A stretch of 64,000 bases of DNA from Nautilus pompilius (lineage: Eukaryota; Mollusca; Cephalopoda; Nautilida; Nautilidae). Of the stretch, positions 35,201 to 45,881 are shown in pieces. Position numbers and translations under genes: made by a program. How positions within the stretch are numbered: position 1 is the stretch's first letter; each line of letters opens with the position of its first letter. The notes below the pieces were generated by a model that was not told the origin of the DNA, ran no database searches, and saw only the letters and a list, made by a program, of their open reading frames with translations. The stretch spans positions 620,001 to 684,000 of the forward strand of contig JACATO010000319.1 in NCBI GenBank assembly GCA_018389105.1, given 5' to 3'.

Positions 35201-38200
35201 GAAGCATACTTAAACATTAGATACAAATATTTAATTTAGGTCCCATACAGACTCTTGGTTAAAGGTCATGGAATGTCTGTTTATTTACTATAGAAATTCC
35301 ACTGATTCATTATTCATATTCTGAATTCTTATTTCTCTTTCATTTGCTCAGCCTATCAAAATTATCAGATTAGTTCCTGAGATATTCAACATTTAGTATT
35401 TTATTTTGGGTATAATTTTTAAAATTAAATATGAATGTGCACGAGACTTTTCTCCTGTTTGCTGATGTTCTAGGGTCTGGACTTAAGTGTTTTCAGTACA
35501 AATTATGGAAACTGCATATAAAATATATATATTTAATCTTTTGTGAGTGGCTTGATCCGAGATGGAACTGGCTTAATTTGGGTCTAGAACTTGGACGTAA
35601 ACAGTCAGTATTTATAACTCACAATGATATAACCCAGTTAAAACATTCACAACAAAGAGTGCAAAGGTACCCTAAAGAAGGAATGTTTTCTATGGAAAGC
35701 ACTTTGTCATATTAGTAGCGGCTTATTGGAGGAATGATGAGCCTTCCTACCCTGCTGGAATGCAGATGACAATGTCTTGCAGAAAAGCCTGCCTCTTGAT
35801 CACCAGGTTTAGGCTTCTATAGGCAACTTTTAAACACACTGAAAACAAACAAATAATACACACACACACACACAAACATACACAAGTCCAATAATTAATT
35901 TTGTTTATTTACTTAATTTATATATTTAATCAGAATAAAACTATTACCACACACCACACACACGCACAACTAAGATGACAGACACATTTCGCACGTTTGC
36001 ATATATTTCACTTTTCGCAGTCCATCAGGTGTGACAAGGGCCCTGGCTTATTGCCATATTTCCAACTACAATGTGTGGAAGGCCATGGAACTTCACAACA
36101 ACAACAACAGCAGCAGCACTAACATACACCCACCTTTTTAGAGCAAATATTTCTTTTATATTGACTGGGCTAAAAAAAACAAACAACAAAGTTGGCAAAC
36201 TTCACAAAATGACTAAATTTGCCTTTTCTTTTAAAATGAAAATCAAATCTGTGCATCTAGTTGTTTTTAATTTAAAGCAAAATTTAACTATAACATAACA
36301 AATGAAAAGTAATACAAACAACAATGCAGAATCTCAGTTAGGCTATTGGTTATTTTCTCCCATCTATAATTAAAAGCAAACACCAGAGACTGCAGTTACA
36401 TTTGATATTTAACAAGTATAAAGATGACTTAATAGTAAAATGAAGCATCTCCTTTATGCTCCAACTGATTTACAGATGCCTTTCCAGTCATCTAGTTTTT
36501 ATGGCAAGATATTAATTTTTTTTTTAATGCTTACACATATGGTTTATTGTATTTTAGAAACCCTGTCTTAATCAATTAATAATTAAATGTGCAGAAAAAA
36601 TGAGATACTTGTATATTTTATAAAATCCTTTTGTTTCTGATGAGTGGCTGTCATCAAGTATACTGCAACAGTTATGTTAATTTCGTTAAAATGTCCATAA
36701 GCTTCATGTTGCTACACTAACTATAGATGTAGATCTGTTAAAAAAAACACAACAACAAAATTGATGCTGCATATGCCACAGTAATTTTAAATCCTACATT
36801 ATTATTATTACCTTTTAAGTTTAGGAGAAATATAGTAAACAAAACATGTCTCACTTTGATTTTATGCCAAAAAAAAAAGGGGGGATGCATTCAAATTGAC
36901 AAGTTTCTCTCTTGTGTGTAAGCAAATGTTCCCAAAATGCATTGCAAAAAAAAAAAAAAAAAGATTTCCTGAACTAAAATATGGGTTTTCCTTTTTTAAT
37001 TTCTAAAATAGTAAATATTATTACAGTTGTGACATCTAGAATTTCAGTAATCAGTGTGGCAGTGTTTTTGTTTTTGGATATCAACTTTGAGCAAGAGTTC
37101 TAACACAGCTCAGCAGTATGTCAGCATTAGAAGCATTACATTATGGGAATGTTTTCTTAGTTATTGGCAGCTAGAACTTTTGCTTTAATATATATATATG
37201 TATTAAAAATAACAGAGAAAACTGTAAAACCTTATTTGGTATTATGGTAATTAATGAAAAAGAAATAGCTTGCAAATGATGTCATCAAATTATAAGTTGT
37301 CCCTTTAGCTTGGTTTCTTTCAGTTTTTTTTTTTGTACAATATTAATATTATTGTTTTAGGCTGTGGTATATAATCCTGTTAGTTACCAGTAGATATAAC
37401 TCAGATATCTGTCTCAATTTCTGTTTCATACAATTGTTTGTTTTCTTCCTATAGCACGATTATGTATTTTTGGACTTCTCCATTGATAAAAGGCCAATTG
37501 GAAAGCTTCTAATTGAAGTAAGTAAAAGCATCTACATAATTTCCACAGTCACCATGCGTTGCTATTTAAAATTTTTTCTCTCTCTCTTTAGATACTGTTT
37601 TAATCTTTTTTGCTATCCAAGTTACAATTAAAATTACTAAAGCAGATTTACCCCACAGCTTCAAAAGAAACTTTTCCCTCTATTGCGATGAGTGGGAATA
37701 TCCTCACATCTTTGAAAGCCCTGCATCTTCTCTGATCAAGTTCCTCATTTCATTTTTTGATGGATAATTGAAACTTTCTTGGCCAAAATTTAATTAAGCA
37801 ACAAAAGAGTTAATATAGACAGATTTCTACTGTAATAATCTAAGCATCATAGATGTTTATTCTGTTATATATAAAATAGCTGTGTAAAGAATTACTTGCA
37901 ATATTTGGTGGGAGTACCTCTTGTATTGTGTATAGTTTGTAAACATATAAATACAGAATCTTTCAAATTATCAATGGGGACCTGATCCAGGTTTGGCTCT
38001 TATTTGAGTGTATGCCGCTTTTTTTTTTCAATGAAGCTTGTATCTAAGCTCTTTGGTGGCCAAGGCAAGTAACTGCAGTGCACTGTGTGTAGTGGTCCTG
38101 GATATATTTCATGTTGCTTCATCTTCCTGAAGGATATGATCATTATGGTTGAGGATCCCTTTGATCTGTGGGTGTGAGATTGTTTCAATGAATGAATATT

Positions 38201-41200
38201 TAATCATCTGCTTTACCCTGATGCAAAATACTCCAACAAATCAGTCCATTGGTCCAATTCTGTTGTACTTTAAGTTGGTTATTGGAATCCATGCCAATTT
38301 GGGATGTGAACTGATGAAAATGGTACTAGCATGTGAAAACCACAGACCACCAATATGCATGTTACTTCAGGCTTTTACTGATGTGTCAACAATGGGTTCC
38401 ATCAAATAACCTGTTCAGTATACCCAAGTTAAAGTAGGATCCATTGTACTTTGTGGTGATGCTGAGCTGAAAGAGATTGTTGGTGGCTGCCTTTTCACCA
38501 AGTGCAATTATTCAAAGTACATCACCATCAGACAGCAAAAGACCATCAGCAATGAGGTGAGTGGACTGACCAGCCTTGGATCATAAATTACGTAGCCTTT
38601 GGGAAATGTGGCACTATTTTGACTACTATAGCATCATACTTTATAGGAAAACCCAAATCTGACTACCTAGGCAGCCTATTTATAGCAGTAACAAGGGCCA
38701 GCCAGATATGTACAGATTATGAACAAACTTGTTTTTGGTGAGGAGCCTCAAATTGTTATGGCAGGCATCAATACATACTTTTCCTAAAATTTTTCTGTAG
38801 TTTACCAGCAGTTTGCAAGGAGAACCAGGGCGCTTTTTTTCTTTTTGCAGCTATACACTGATGTCGTTCCTAAAACCTGCAAAAACTTCAAGACCCTATG
38901 TATTGGAAGTGAAAGCAGCACTACTTCTGACTACAAACTAGATTACAAGGGATCCCAGATCCATAGAATTGTGAAAAATGGCTGGATTCAGGGAGGAGGT
39001 AAGTGATCACTAGCAAATATCTACATTTAGTATTACTGTACTTAAAAAATTTACACACATATTTTGATCTTTTCACTGTTTTTAATTTTGCATGTAAATT
39101 TAGCTTTAAGATATGGCATCAACATTTGGACCCACAAGTGCTACCATTTTTCCCCATGTTCTTGTAGATGTTCAGCTGTAGAAAGATTAAGGATTTTCTT
39201 TTTCTGAAGTATTGTAGGCTTTAGTTTGAATTTTACAATCAAATGACGAAAAACTGGCTACAGTAACTTTTCTTGCCAACAGACAGGCATTCACATTTTG
39301 CAGCCATGAATCACACTTTACAATACTTTCTCCATCCCCTCCTTTGAACCTGTATGCTGGCATTGGCACATAAGACATTCACCAGAAGAAACGTTTCAGT
39401 TTCTAAAACCAAACAGAAGAAAACAGGATGTGGAAGTTATTCGCACATTTATTGCTGAAGTCCCTACTAGAACCATTCATTTCCTTGTGGATGTTAGGGG
39501 GACCCACACTGCAGCTGAATAGTGGAGAAGAGAGAGAAGAAGCCATGCTAGGGAGATAAAGTAAACTGAGCAAGTCCTGGTGACTTGGATTCGAACTTGG
39601 TCCCTCAACCATAGCAGTCTGGTAGGCTACCGCTGGACCACCTTTACACTACTTTACCAGTTCCAATATCACATTATAACAAGCAATATGGGGAAAGCTT
39701 GAGGTCTTATTTAGAAATTTTTGAATGATGCCCATGTATAGACTACTAGTTATACTAAACAAAGAAATGTCCATCTTGAAAACAAAATCATTTTGCAGTA
39801 CAAGATGTCACATGCTTCAATACTTCACCCATGGCACCAACCTTCTGTGAATATCTTGATGATGCAGATCTAAGATACTGAAGGAAGACAAGGACTGTGC
39901 ATGCATTTGGTATAGAGATGGGATTTTGTAGCATTGCATTGTGGGAGCCATTTTTAAATTATTGGAAATCACGAATTTTCTTGGTTGAATAGTTACTGAT
40001 GGCAGGGGTAGATGACCACCACCCCCATCCCCCACCTCCAAATCTTGGAAAGTGAGGGCTGAAGCATTGGCAGTTAAAGAACTACATCAAAACTTAGCAA
40101 TAAAACGATTGTGGATTCAAGTCCTCTTGCCCAGGGCACTGCTAAGATTAATATTATTCCTCACCAAAACACTTCCTTTTTTCGTGCCTAAACCCTGATG
40201 ATAGCAATGGGGGGAAATCACCAAAATGTGGGTTCATTAATTAGTTTGGTAACTTCTAACAAGTTGACCTGTAGGTTCATTAGTTAGTTCTGTTATCATA
40301 ATAATATGAGAAATCACTAAGCTGAGCTTCTACTTTCAGTTTAAATGATATTTTAATTGCTATTTCGTAGATGTATATGAAGGTAAAGGTGATGGTGGAG
40401 AATCCATATATGGACCAGTGTTTGAAGGTAAGTTTATCCCAGAAGTTTTGAAAATTTAAGACATTTTGGTGACTGCACAAGACACATGAGAAACATTCAC
40501 ATTTTTTTCTTTTTGAATGAAGGATTTGTCGGGCTCATCAGTTTTTGTTGTTTTAAATTTGTATGGTAGGAAATTACTGGAATGTGGTGATAATTTTCAG
40601 ATGCCAAACCTACACCCTGCTGCAAATGGATTGTGGAGAACCAGGGGGAACCTTTGATAAGTCTAATTTCTGTTTCAGCTTTACCAAATTTTTGTGTGGA
40701 GCTTTTTCTACACATTGTTTTTTTAATAAGGTTTTAAGTGATTTGAGTTGCATAGAACTCTAAACTAAAAAAGACAACTGAGAAGGGTTAACAAATCCCA
40801 AAATCTCATTCCTTAGAAATTGAAAGCAGTATTGGAATGTTACCACACAAGGATACATTTATTTATAACCATGATATTCTACATTAATAAATGCTCTCTT
40901 TTACTTGTCTGAATTCAAAACCAACAACAGTTTTTTCTTTGTTTTTCTTTAACTCAGTGGTTTAAAATAAAAATTAAAACTAGTTTAAAATTAAGAAAAA
41001 AAGAAAAAGATGGCTTCAACCTTTAGTTAGTTTTTAGAAATATTTTTAAATTCAGAATTAACTTTCCAATGGTATTTTCCTGTATGCAACTGAAGAACAT
41101 CATCTTTTATCTTCATAGATATGAGGGGAAACGTAAACACTACTGAGAGTTTAAAACTTTGTTCCAGTCTAATACACATTTTCTGTTGAGACTTGTAGGT

Positions 41201-44200
41201 CCAATTTTACTTGAATTTTGTAAAAAAAAAATATATGAACGGTGGGAAACAAATACACATACCTAGTTTACTTATCTTTTGTGATTATGCAGCCGAAAAT
41301 TAGCATTACGTGTTCCTTTTCTCTCTTTCTGGTTGTTCTGTTCTCCGATTTATCCATCAAACTATGGTGGTAGATTGGCTTGTTGTTGTTGGATGCTGAA
41401 CAGTAAAAACCAAAAAGAAAAAAATGAAAGCAGTGATGAGAAAACCCAAAAGCTTTGAAAAAGTAAAATGAAACACAGTAAAAATGATTGATATTATGGT
41501 TTTAATGTAATTCAAAGAAGAAGAGAGCCAGTGTGATTTTTACAAATTTTCCAAAGTAAAAGAAGAAATGATGCAAATTTCTATTGAGATCATTCTAAAG
41601 GGTTAATAATTTTACACTAACAATCTGAACGGGACATTTAAGATGTGTTTGAGATTATTCAAAACAGAACCTAATGCAAATGGAGCCTATTTAAGACTCA
41701 TTCAGCTTAAGGTTTTAGAATTAGAGTATTTGACTAGTTAGAAATTTAGGGTAAACCAGTATGTATGTATATTTTGGTTGTACTTGAATTCTATTAACTG
41801 ATGGAATACTATGTTTTATTAGAGAGGATTAAAAAACTAGCTTATTTAGATATGGATCTTAGCTCTCCCAAAATCTGTAAGACCAACCTTAACTGCAGGT
41901 AGGCTGCCTGTGTTAAAAATAATGTGGCCAATTTATAAAATGTCGATAGGTTTTTGTGACCAGAGCAGCTAAACTTTAGAGTTTACTTCTCCTCCTACTG
42001 TATATCATTGAAACCTTGTATCCACTCAAGCACTATATGAGCTGATATGAAATTAAAACCTAGATTGTAATAAACAAAAATCACCATTTTTATGCTGAAC
42101 ACCCATAAACTCTTACTATTGCAATTGGTCTGCACTCAAGAAAAGAATACATTTTTTCTTTAATAATCTGTGAAAAGGGTTTAAATGTAAAATATTCACA
42201 CTTCTTCAGCCTTTATTATATAGAAACAACCTTGATAGTTTGAATCTATGGCATGGATAACATGCCATAAGCTTTTGTTTTTTTTTTAAGCTGGAACATC
42301 ATGAAAGTTTCAGAGATTTTTTTAATTTTTAGAAGCAAGTGTAACGGAAATGTTTACTTGATAGATTTGGGGGTTAATTATTGGTTAAAAAAAGGGGGAA
42401 AAATGTAAAGAGCAAATGTAACAGTGAATGATAAAGCAAACAGGCAAGGAGGAGCGGGGAAGCAAACAGAAAACCAACGGGATTTTTGGTGAGAGTCTCA
42501 TTAAGGGGAAGATAGTGAGATGCTGGGAAATGGTTTTGTGTGTATATTTTCAGAGGCTAGGATTGAGACCACTGTGAAGGATATTAGTGTAAGTTACTTC
42601 GTAGACATCTGTGAAGAGATTTATTAGCTGTATCTGAAATGTTCGAGGTCTGTCGAAAAAGTATCCGACTTTATTTTTTTCCCGTGGGAAGTAATGACGT
42701 TAGGGAGGCAAAAGTGTGCATATTGGAGCCGCGTGCCTTCGTGCGCATGCGTGGTTTTTGGCGGGCTCGCTGGACGGGTCAGTCGCTGTCAGGCAGCCAT
42801 TGTGTTAGGTGCTGTACCACTTACTTGTCACGTTTTCATTTCGCCCGTGATGATGGAACGTGTGGAGCAATGATCTTGCATCAAGTTTTGCCAAAAGCTG
42901 GGAGATACCCAAGCGGAAACAATTCGCAAAATTCAACAGGCTTTTGGTGACAATGCCATGAGCGTTACCCAAATAAAGGAATGGTTGGTACAACGGGTTC
43001 AAAGATGGCCGCACACCGGTGGAGAGGGACCGTCAACAAGCCGCAATGCAGTTGTTATCGAGAAAGTGCGGACCTTGATAATGGAGGATCGTCGTTTGAT
43101 GGTGCGGGAAATTGGTGACGAGGTTGGGATCAGTAAAGATTCTGCACATGCAGCTTTAAAGGAGGATTTGGGCTTGTGCAGTGGCAGTGAAATTTGTGCC
43201 CAAGCTGCTTTCTCAGGAACAACTTCGTCTTGAGGCTGCACAGGACCTGCTGGATACTGCCAACAGGGAGGATCCTGAGTTCCAGAATACCGTGATAACT
43301 GGAGATGAGACGTGGGTGTACGGGTACGAACCGGAAACCAAAGCTCAGTCATCACAGTGGAAGCACCCAACGTCAGGTCCATAGCAAAATCAATGTGATG
43401 CTGCCTGTTTTCTTCGACTACCAAGGCGTTGTGCATTACGAATACGCACCAGAAGGACAAACAGTTACAAAGGAGTACTATCAGGAAGTCCTCTGACATC
43501 TTTGTGATGCAGTTTGGCACGAGACCGGATCTGTGGGCTCGCAAAATTGGCAGCTGCATCATGACAACACCCCGGCTCATTTGTCGCAGCTGATCCAAGG
43601 TTTCTTGGCAAAGAAAGGCATTCGCATTTTCGCTCCACTCTCATCTCCGACTTCTGGTTGTTCCCAGAAATGAAGATGCCACTGAAAGGCTCCCGCTTTG
43701 AGAGCCGAGAGGACATCATGCGAAATGCGACGGGGAGCTGAGAACCATTCCGGAAGCATTCCAGACGTGCTTTGAACAGTGGAAGGATCGCTGGGCTAAT
43801 TGTGTGGAGGCACAAGGGGCCCACTTCGAAGGGGATTAGCAATTGAACCCCACCAAGTACGTAATTTTTTTTCCCCCAGCCTAAGGTCAGATACTTTTTC
43901 GACAGACCTCGTATTAAAGGTTTTTCAGTTTCTGTTAACTGTATAGAGGATTTAATTTAAATTAGATGAACCCTCCAAGCAGACTTGCCACCTTTTCAAA
44001 ATTCCTTTTGTGCGACTCACAGGAAATCTAGAAGCAAAACTAACTTAAAGCCCATCAATTTGCAAATACCCAAAGCATTCTTTGATTTGTCATTTGTTTT
44101 CAATTCTGCAGGTCTCAAGATATCATATTTTCGTTTTTGTAAATTTCAGACTTAATTTTAACATAATGTTGTTGTTTTTTACTTCCAGAAAACAAGGTTG

Positions 44201-45881
44201 AGGCACCAAATGTACATGTATATTTATAATACCAGTGAGAGAGTAATTTCTTTGGCTGTCCTTTTTATGGTTTTACTCATACTTAGTTGATGAATTAGTT
44301 GAAATATGTATTTGTTTTCATTTCTGAATACCTCATACACCATCTTGAAAATATTGTTTTCAATTGTTAAACAGGTTGTTCTATTTCCTATGTTGATTGG
44401 AAATATTAAATGAACGAGTAAAAACAGTTATATCAAATTTTATTGTATTGACAGACACTATTTAATAAAATATATCATTACATTTTTATCACAAATACAG
44501 GACATGTCTGAAAGTAATTTGTTGTAACAATCACAAATGGAAATGAAAGAGCTACTATTGAAAATAGAGCATACATAATCTGGAATAACGCAATAAGGAA
44601 CATAAGAATTTAAATCTTACTAAACAACGAAGAATTAAAAATTTGGGCAAGGGTTCCCCTAGCCTAGGTATTTTTAAAATTCAAGATAAAAGAAAACAAA
44701 AATTAAATTAAAATTTGGGCAGGGGTTCCCCCTAGATGGGACCTTTAAAAAAATTCTAGTTTAAATAAGAACAATAAACTTAATTATGAATACAACATAA
44801 TCAGTCGGAGAATTGAAACATTTCATAAACTTCAAGTGTAAAATGAAAAAGGACTAACCTTGCAAATGCATCTGTTTTGAAGTACATTTGGCTACACAAA
44901 GAAATTCTGCTTTCCAGGATGTCTGGAATGTGTACTCATAGCATTTTCATTTTTGCCTTTGTTGCCAAAGAAGCCATTTTTAGTAAGCATGTGAACAATC
45001 ACTTTGGTTTAGAATGATAAGTACGATTGATCATCTTATTTGTATAATCGGTTTCCATTGGCCAAGGAGAAAACAAAGCCCGATTTCTGGTTTGCTATAG
45101 AGAGCAAACAATTTGACTGATGTTTACCAGGAAATTTATAATGTATTAAAAAGTTAATTATAGTTATGCAAATTGGTAGACTTCCAGAAAAAATCGGTGT
45201 ACATGCCTAAAATCAGTAGAAATTACAATTTTTAAAACCCAATTGGTAGATCGGGTCAGAGGTCCAAATTCGGGAGACTCCTGCCCAAATCTGGAGAGTT
45301 AAGTCTATGCTAGGCTTTATCGAAATATAAGTTGAATAAATTACCAATATTTTGTCTATTACCAGTCAAAGTACTAACCAGTTTAAGTACTGTGCTGATT
45401 GATATTTCTCTTCACTTGGAGGCTAATAATGGCTTCTTGCTTCTTGAATGCATTAACTTAAAATAAAGGTAAGATTTTCAGAATCTGAAACAAGCTACTC
45501 TCTCCATTAATGATAAGAAAGCATTCCTACAGTGCAATGCTGGCTGACCTCTTTCCTCAAACTAAACAGAGGCTCACATTTTTTTCTTTCTCTTTCCAGC
45601 AGGTTTTATTCAAATTCTAACAGCCGTGCATGCAGTTGGTTAACTTCTGCAGTGTTTTGGTGTAGGAAAGTTTTTTTTTTTAACTATTGACAAATAGAAA
45701 CTTATTATAGCTCTCACTCTAAATCTGATTATTTTGTCGTCATAGATGAGAACTTTGCATTGCCACACAACAAGTGTGGAGTAGTTGGGATGGCAAACAA
45801 AGGCTGTCACACAAATGGATCCCAGTTCTACATAACCCTCCAGCAGGTGCCATGGATGAACCACAGATATGTTGCTTTTGG
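29190..45881 (+). CDS. PPIL6: PPIL6-like cyclophilin, seven exons, 3' end not found
   Basis: Exons 29190-29273, 30825-30920, 32230-32418, 37455-37517, 38851-38998, 40371-40427 and 45746-45881 join in frame to 257 complete residues plus two bases. The N-terminal non-catalytic region matches the PPIL6 layout (LQEFEWNQYIAEKKR, then VIVYINDKVFG), followed by a cyclophilin domain from about 126. Around the catalytic pocket the Arg of HRIV (183) and the Gln of GSQFYI (239) are kept. Other pocket positions differ: NGWIQGG where cyclophilin A has GFMCQGG, and Tyr254 at the His position. Activity is therefore doubtful. The family's last 35-40 residues were not found in the window. In vertebrates PPIL6 is expressed mainly in ciliated tissues. 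Confidence 0.87.
29624..29651. repeat. AT dinucleotide repeat in intron 1
   Basis: An uninterrupted alternating AT tract in the first intron of the PPIL6-like gene. Confidence 0.9.
29963..30290 (+). repeat. tRNA-derived SINE copy 2
   Basis: The head GATAGTGGTTAGATGCTAGA, CTGCCATAATCGAGA, then CCCGGTTTGG and CCTGGCATGGATTCTTCTCA follows the same order as the other SINE copies. It is preceded by an A-run (29941-29958). Confidence 0.6.
30825..30920 (+). CDS. PPIL6: PPIL6-like exon 2
   Basis: It encodes residues 29-60, including GKHSDMFPAPEFNQLQEFEW and NQYIAEKKR, a close match to the PPIL6-specific region before the cyclophilin domain. Acceptor ttgcag, donor gtacag, phase 0. Confidence 0.87.
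31225..31430. mobile_element. Short Tc1-type element (MITE-like) copy 1
   Basis: The left end CGGCCATAATTGTGAACTCA and the right end (reverse complement) GCCAAAATTGTGGACACACC are inverted copies about 205 bp apart. The right repeat extends inward as AATAAAATAATTCATCA, which recurs in the left repeat of the element at 54236-54468. Confidence 0.6.
31480..32060 (+). pseudogene. Tc1-like transposase fossil (plus strand)
   Basis: A frame from about 31840 reads EKVGILTKEGYHHILQSH, LLGHYLIGDRFVLQ, stop, DNDLMHTEKI, matching the Tc1 block 'Y..IL......liG..F.fQqDNDPKHT' with the second catalytic Asp still visible. Stops interrupt it. Weaker N-terminal-like sequence precedes it. It lies immediately after the MITE-like element, within PPIL6-like intron 2. 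Confidence 0.6.
32230..32418 (+). CDS. PPIL6: PPIL6-like exon 3
   Basis: It encodes residues 61-123: ELQGEMWGYKSGVIVYINDK, VFGTSVDFIGWAHN and YEILMDQEYQSFLKS. Matches the PPIL6 segment 'FVNG.FLGDALDL..WA'. Acceptor tacacag, donor gtaagt. Confidence 0.9.
32419..37454 (+). other. PPIL6: PPIL6-like intron 3
   Basis: A 5-kb AT-rich intron. It contains the long imperfect hairpin at 34489-34694, a CA repeat at about 35862-35880, CAACAACAGCAGCAG near 36099 and a TA run near 37189-37200. The remainder shows nothing I can name. Confidence 0.5.
34489..34694. repeat. Long imperfect inverted repeat (hairpin, about 205 bp)
   Basis: The arms meet around a 25-base loop (34579-34603). The inner arms are TGATCTTGATATAGTAATCC / GGATTACTCTATCAGGATCA and pairing continues outward with mismatches through CGTATATTTGTGG / TAAATATATCGG to the outer TGTTAACAGAC / GTCTAATAACT. 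No coding capacity. It resembles a small fold-back transposon, or could form a long RNA hairpin in the intron. Confidence 0.6.
37455..37517 (+). CDS. PPIL6: PPIL6-like exon 4
   Basis: A 63-nt exon for residues 124-144, HDYVFLDFSIDKRPIGKLLIE, the first strand of the cyclophilin fold (cf. VFFDI....GR..FEL). Acceptor ctatag, donor gtaagt. It follows a 5-kb intron. Confidence 0.9.
38000..38480 (-). pseudogene. Tc1-like transposase fossil (minus strand)
   Basis: The minus strand reads GGLWFSHASTIFISS further upstream and YLPWPPKSLDTSFIE near 38025-38070. The latter aligns with the Tc1 block 'LPWP..SPDLNPIE' around the third catalytic Asp, degraded. Other frames and stops intervene. It lies in PPIL6-like intron 4. 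Confidence 0.5.
38851..38998 (+). CDS. PPIL6: PPIL6-like exon 5 (duplicated elsewhere)
   Basis: It encodes residues 145-193: LYTDVVPKTCKNFKTLC and HRIVKNGWIQGG. The V-P-K-T-C-x-N-F and H-R-I motifs are core cyclophilin. Acceptor tttttgcag, donor gtaagt. An inverted copy with five amino-acid changes lies at 52663-52810. Confidence 0.93.
39420..39650 (-). repeat. tRNA-derived SINE copy 3 (best preserved)
   Basis: Read on the minus strand, the head is GGTGGTCCAGCGGTAGCC (box A-like), then CTACCAGACTGCTATGG and AAGTTCGAATCC (box B), followed by a CTAGCATGGCTTCTTCTCTC body. It is a typical tRNA-derived RNA polymerase III promoter head. It lies inside arm A of the inverted duplication. Confidence 0.75.
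40371..40427 (+). CDS. PPIL6: PPIL6-like exon 6 (duplicated elsewhere)
   Basis: A 57-nt exon for residues 194-212: DVYEGKGDGGESIYGPVFE, the 'G-D-x-x-x-x-x-G-x-G-G-E-S-I-Y-G' loop of cyclophilins. Acceptor ttcgtag, donor gtaagt. A base-for-base identical inverted copy lies at 51244-51300. Confidence 0.93.
42644..43911 (+). mobile_element. Mariner element copy 2 (Tc1/mariner)
   Basis: Inverted repeats CGAGGTCTGTCGAAAAAGTA at the left and its complement at the right bound 1268 bp. TA follows the right end (43912-43913) while the left flank is TT, so the left TA has mutated. It is the same family as 9852-11116 but on the opposite strand, with both end repeats intact. Confidence 0.9.
42850..43838 (+). 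pseudogene. Mariner transposase, disrupted (copy 2)
   Basis: It starts at the MMERVEQ position, meets a TGA stop seven codons later where copy 1 has Arg, then continues SCIKFCQKLGDTQAETI. Frameshifts separate later pieces (DRRLMVREIGDEVGISKDSA; TGDETWVYGYEPETK; HHDNTPAHLS-like). Where copy 1 has YSPDMAP, this copy has lost the segment, so the third catalytic Asp is missing. Clearly inactive. Confidence 0.85.
44632..44760. repeat. Two-unit direct repeat, TTGGGCA(A/G)GGGTTCCCC
   Basis: Two units of about 50 bp, offset by about 73 bp, share AATTTGGGCARGGGTTCCCC and the TTTTAAAATTC-like tail. They lie in PPIL6-like intron 6. Confidence 0.6.
45746..45881 (+). CDS. PPIL6: PPIL6-like exon 7
   Basis: It encodes residues 213-257 plus two bases: DENFALPHNKCGVVGMANKG, TNGSQFYITLQQVPWM and NHRYVAFG. 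Trp249 occupies the Trp121 position of cyclophilin A and Tyr254 the His126 position. Acceptor cgtcatag, donor gtaagt. No later exon could be identified. Confidence 0.93.

Larger units (their letters stand above)
38815..40695 (+). repeat. Inverted segmental duplication, arm A
   Basis: About 1.87 kb that includes PPIL6-like exons 5 and 6, their intron and a SINE. It matches the reverse complement of 50985-52840 almost throughout. In exon 5 I count 9 differences in 148 bases and in exon 6 none in 57. Similarity stops near 38815 and 40695. Confidence 0.92.
40428..45745 (+). other. PPIL6: PPIL6-like intron 6
   Basis: It contains the end of duplication arm A, the second mariner copy, and a direct repeat at 44632-44760. 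The stretch 45120-45310 has complex, non-AT-rich sequence that looks like part of an unnamed repeat. Confidence 0.5.

Noticed and set aside
39600..39650. tRNA-like sequence with A and B boxes
   Set aside because: It continues into a repeated SINE body present at other loci and lacks a cloverleaf acceptor stem, so it is not a tRNA gene.
42999..43842. 199- and 125-residue minus-strand frames in the second mariner
   Set aside because: They are antisense to the plus-strand transposase, whose mariner motifs are clear.
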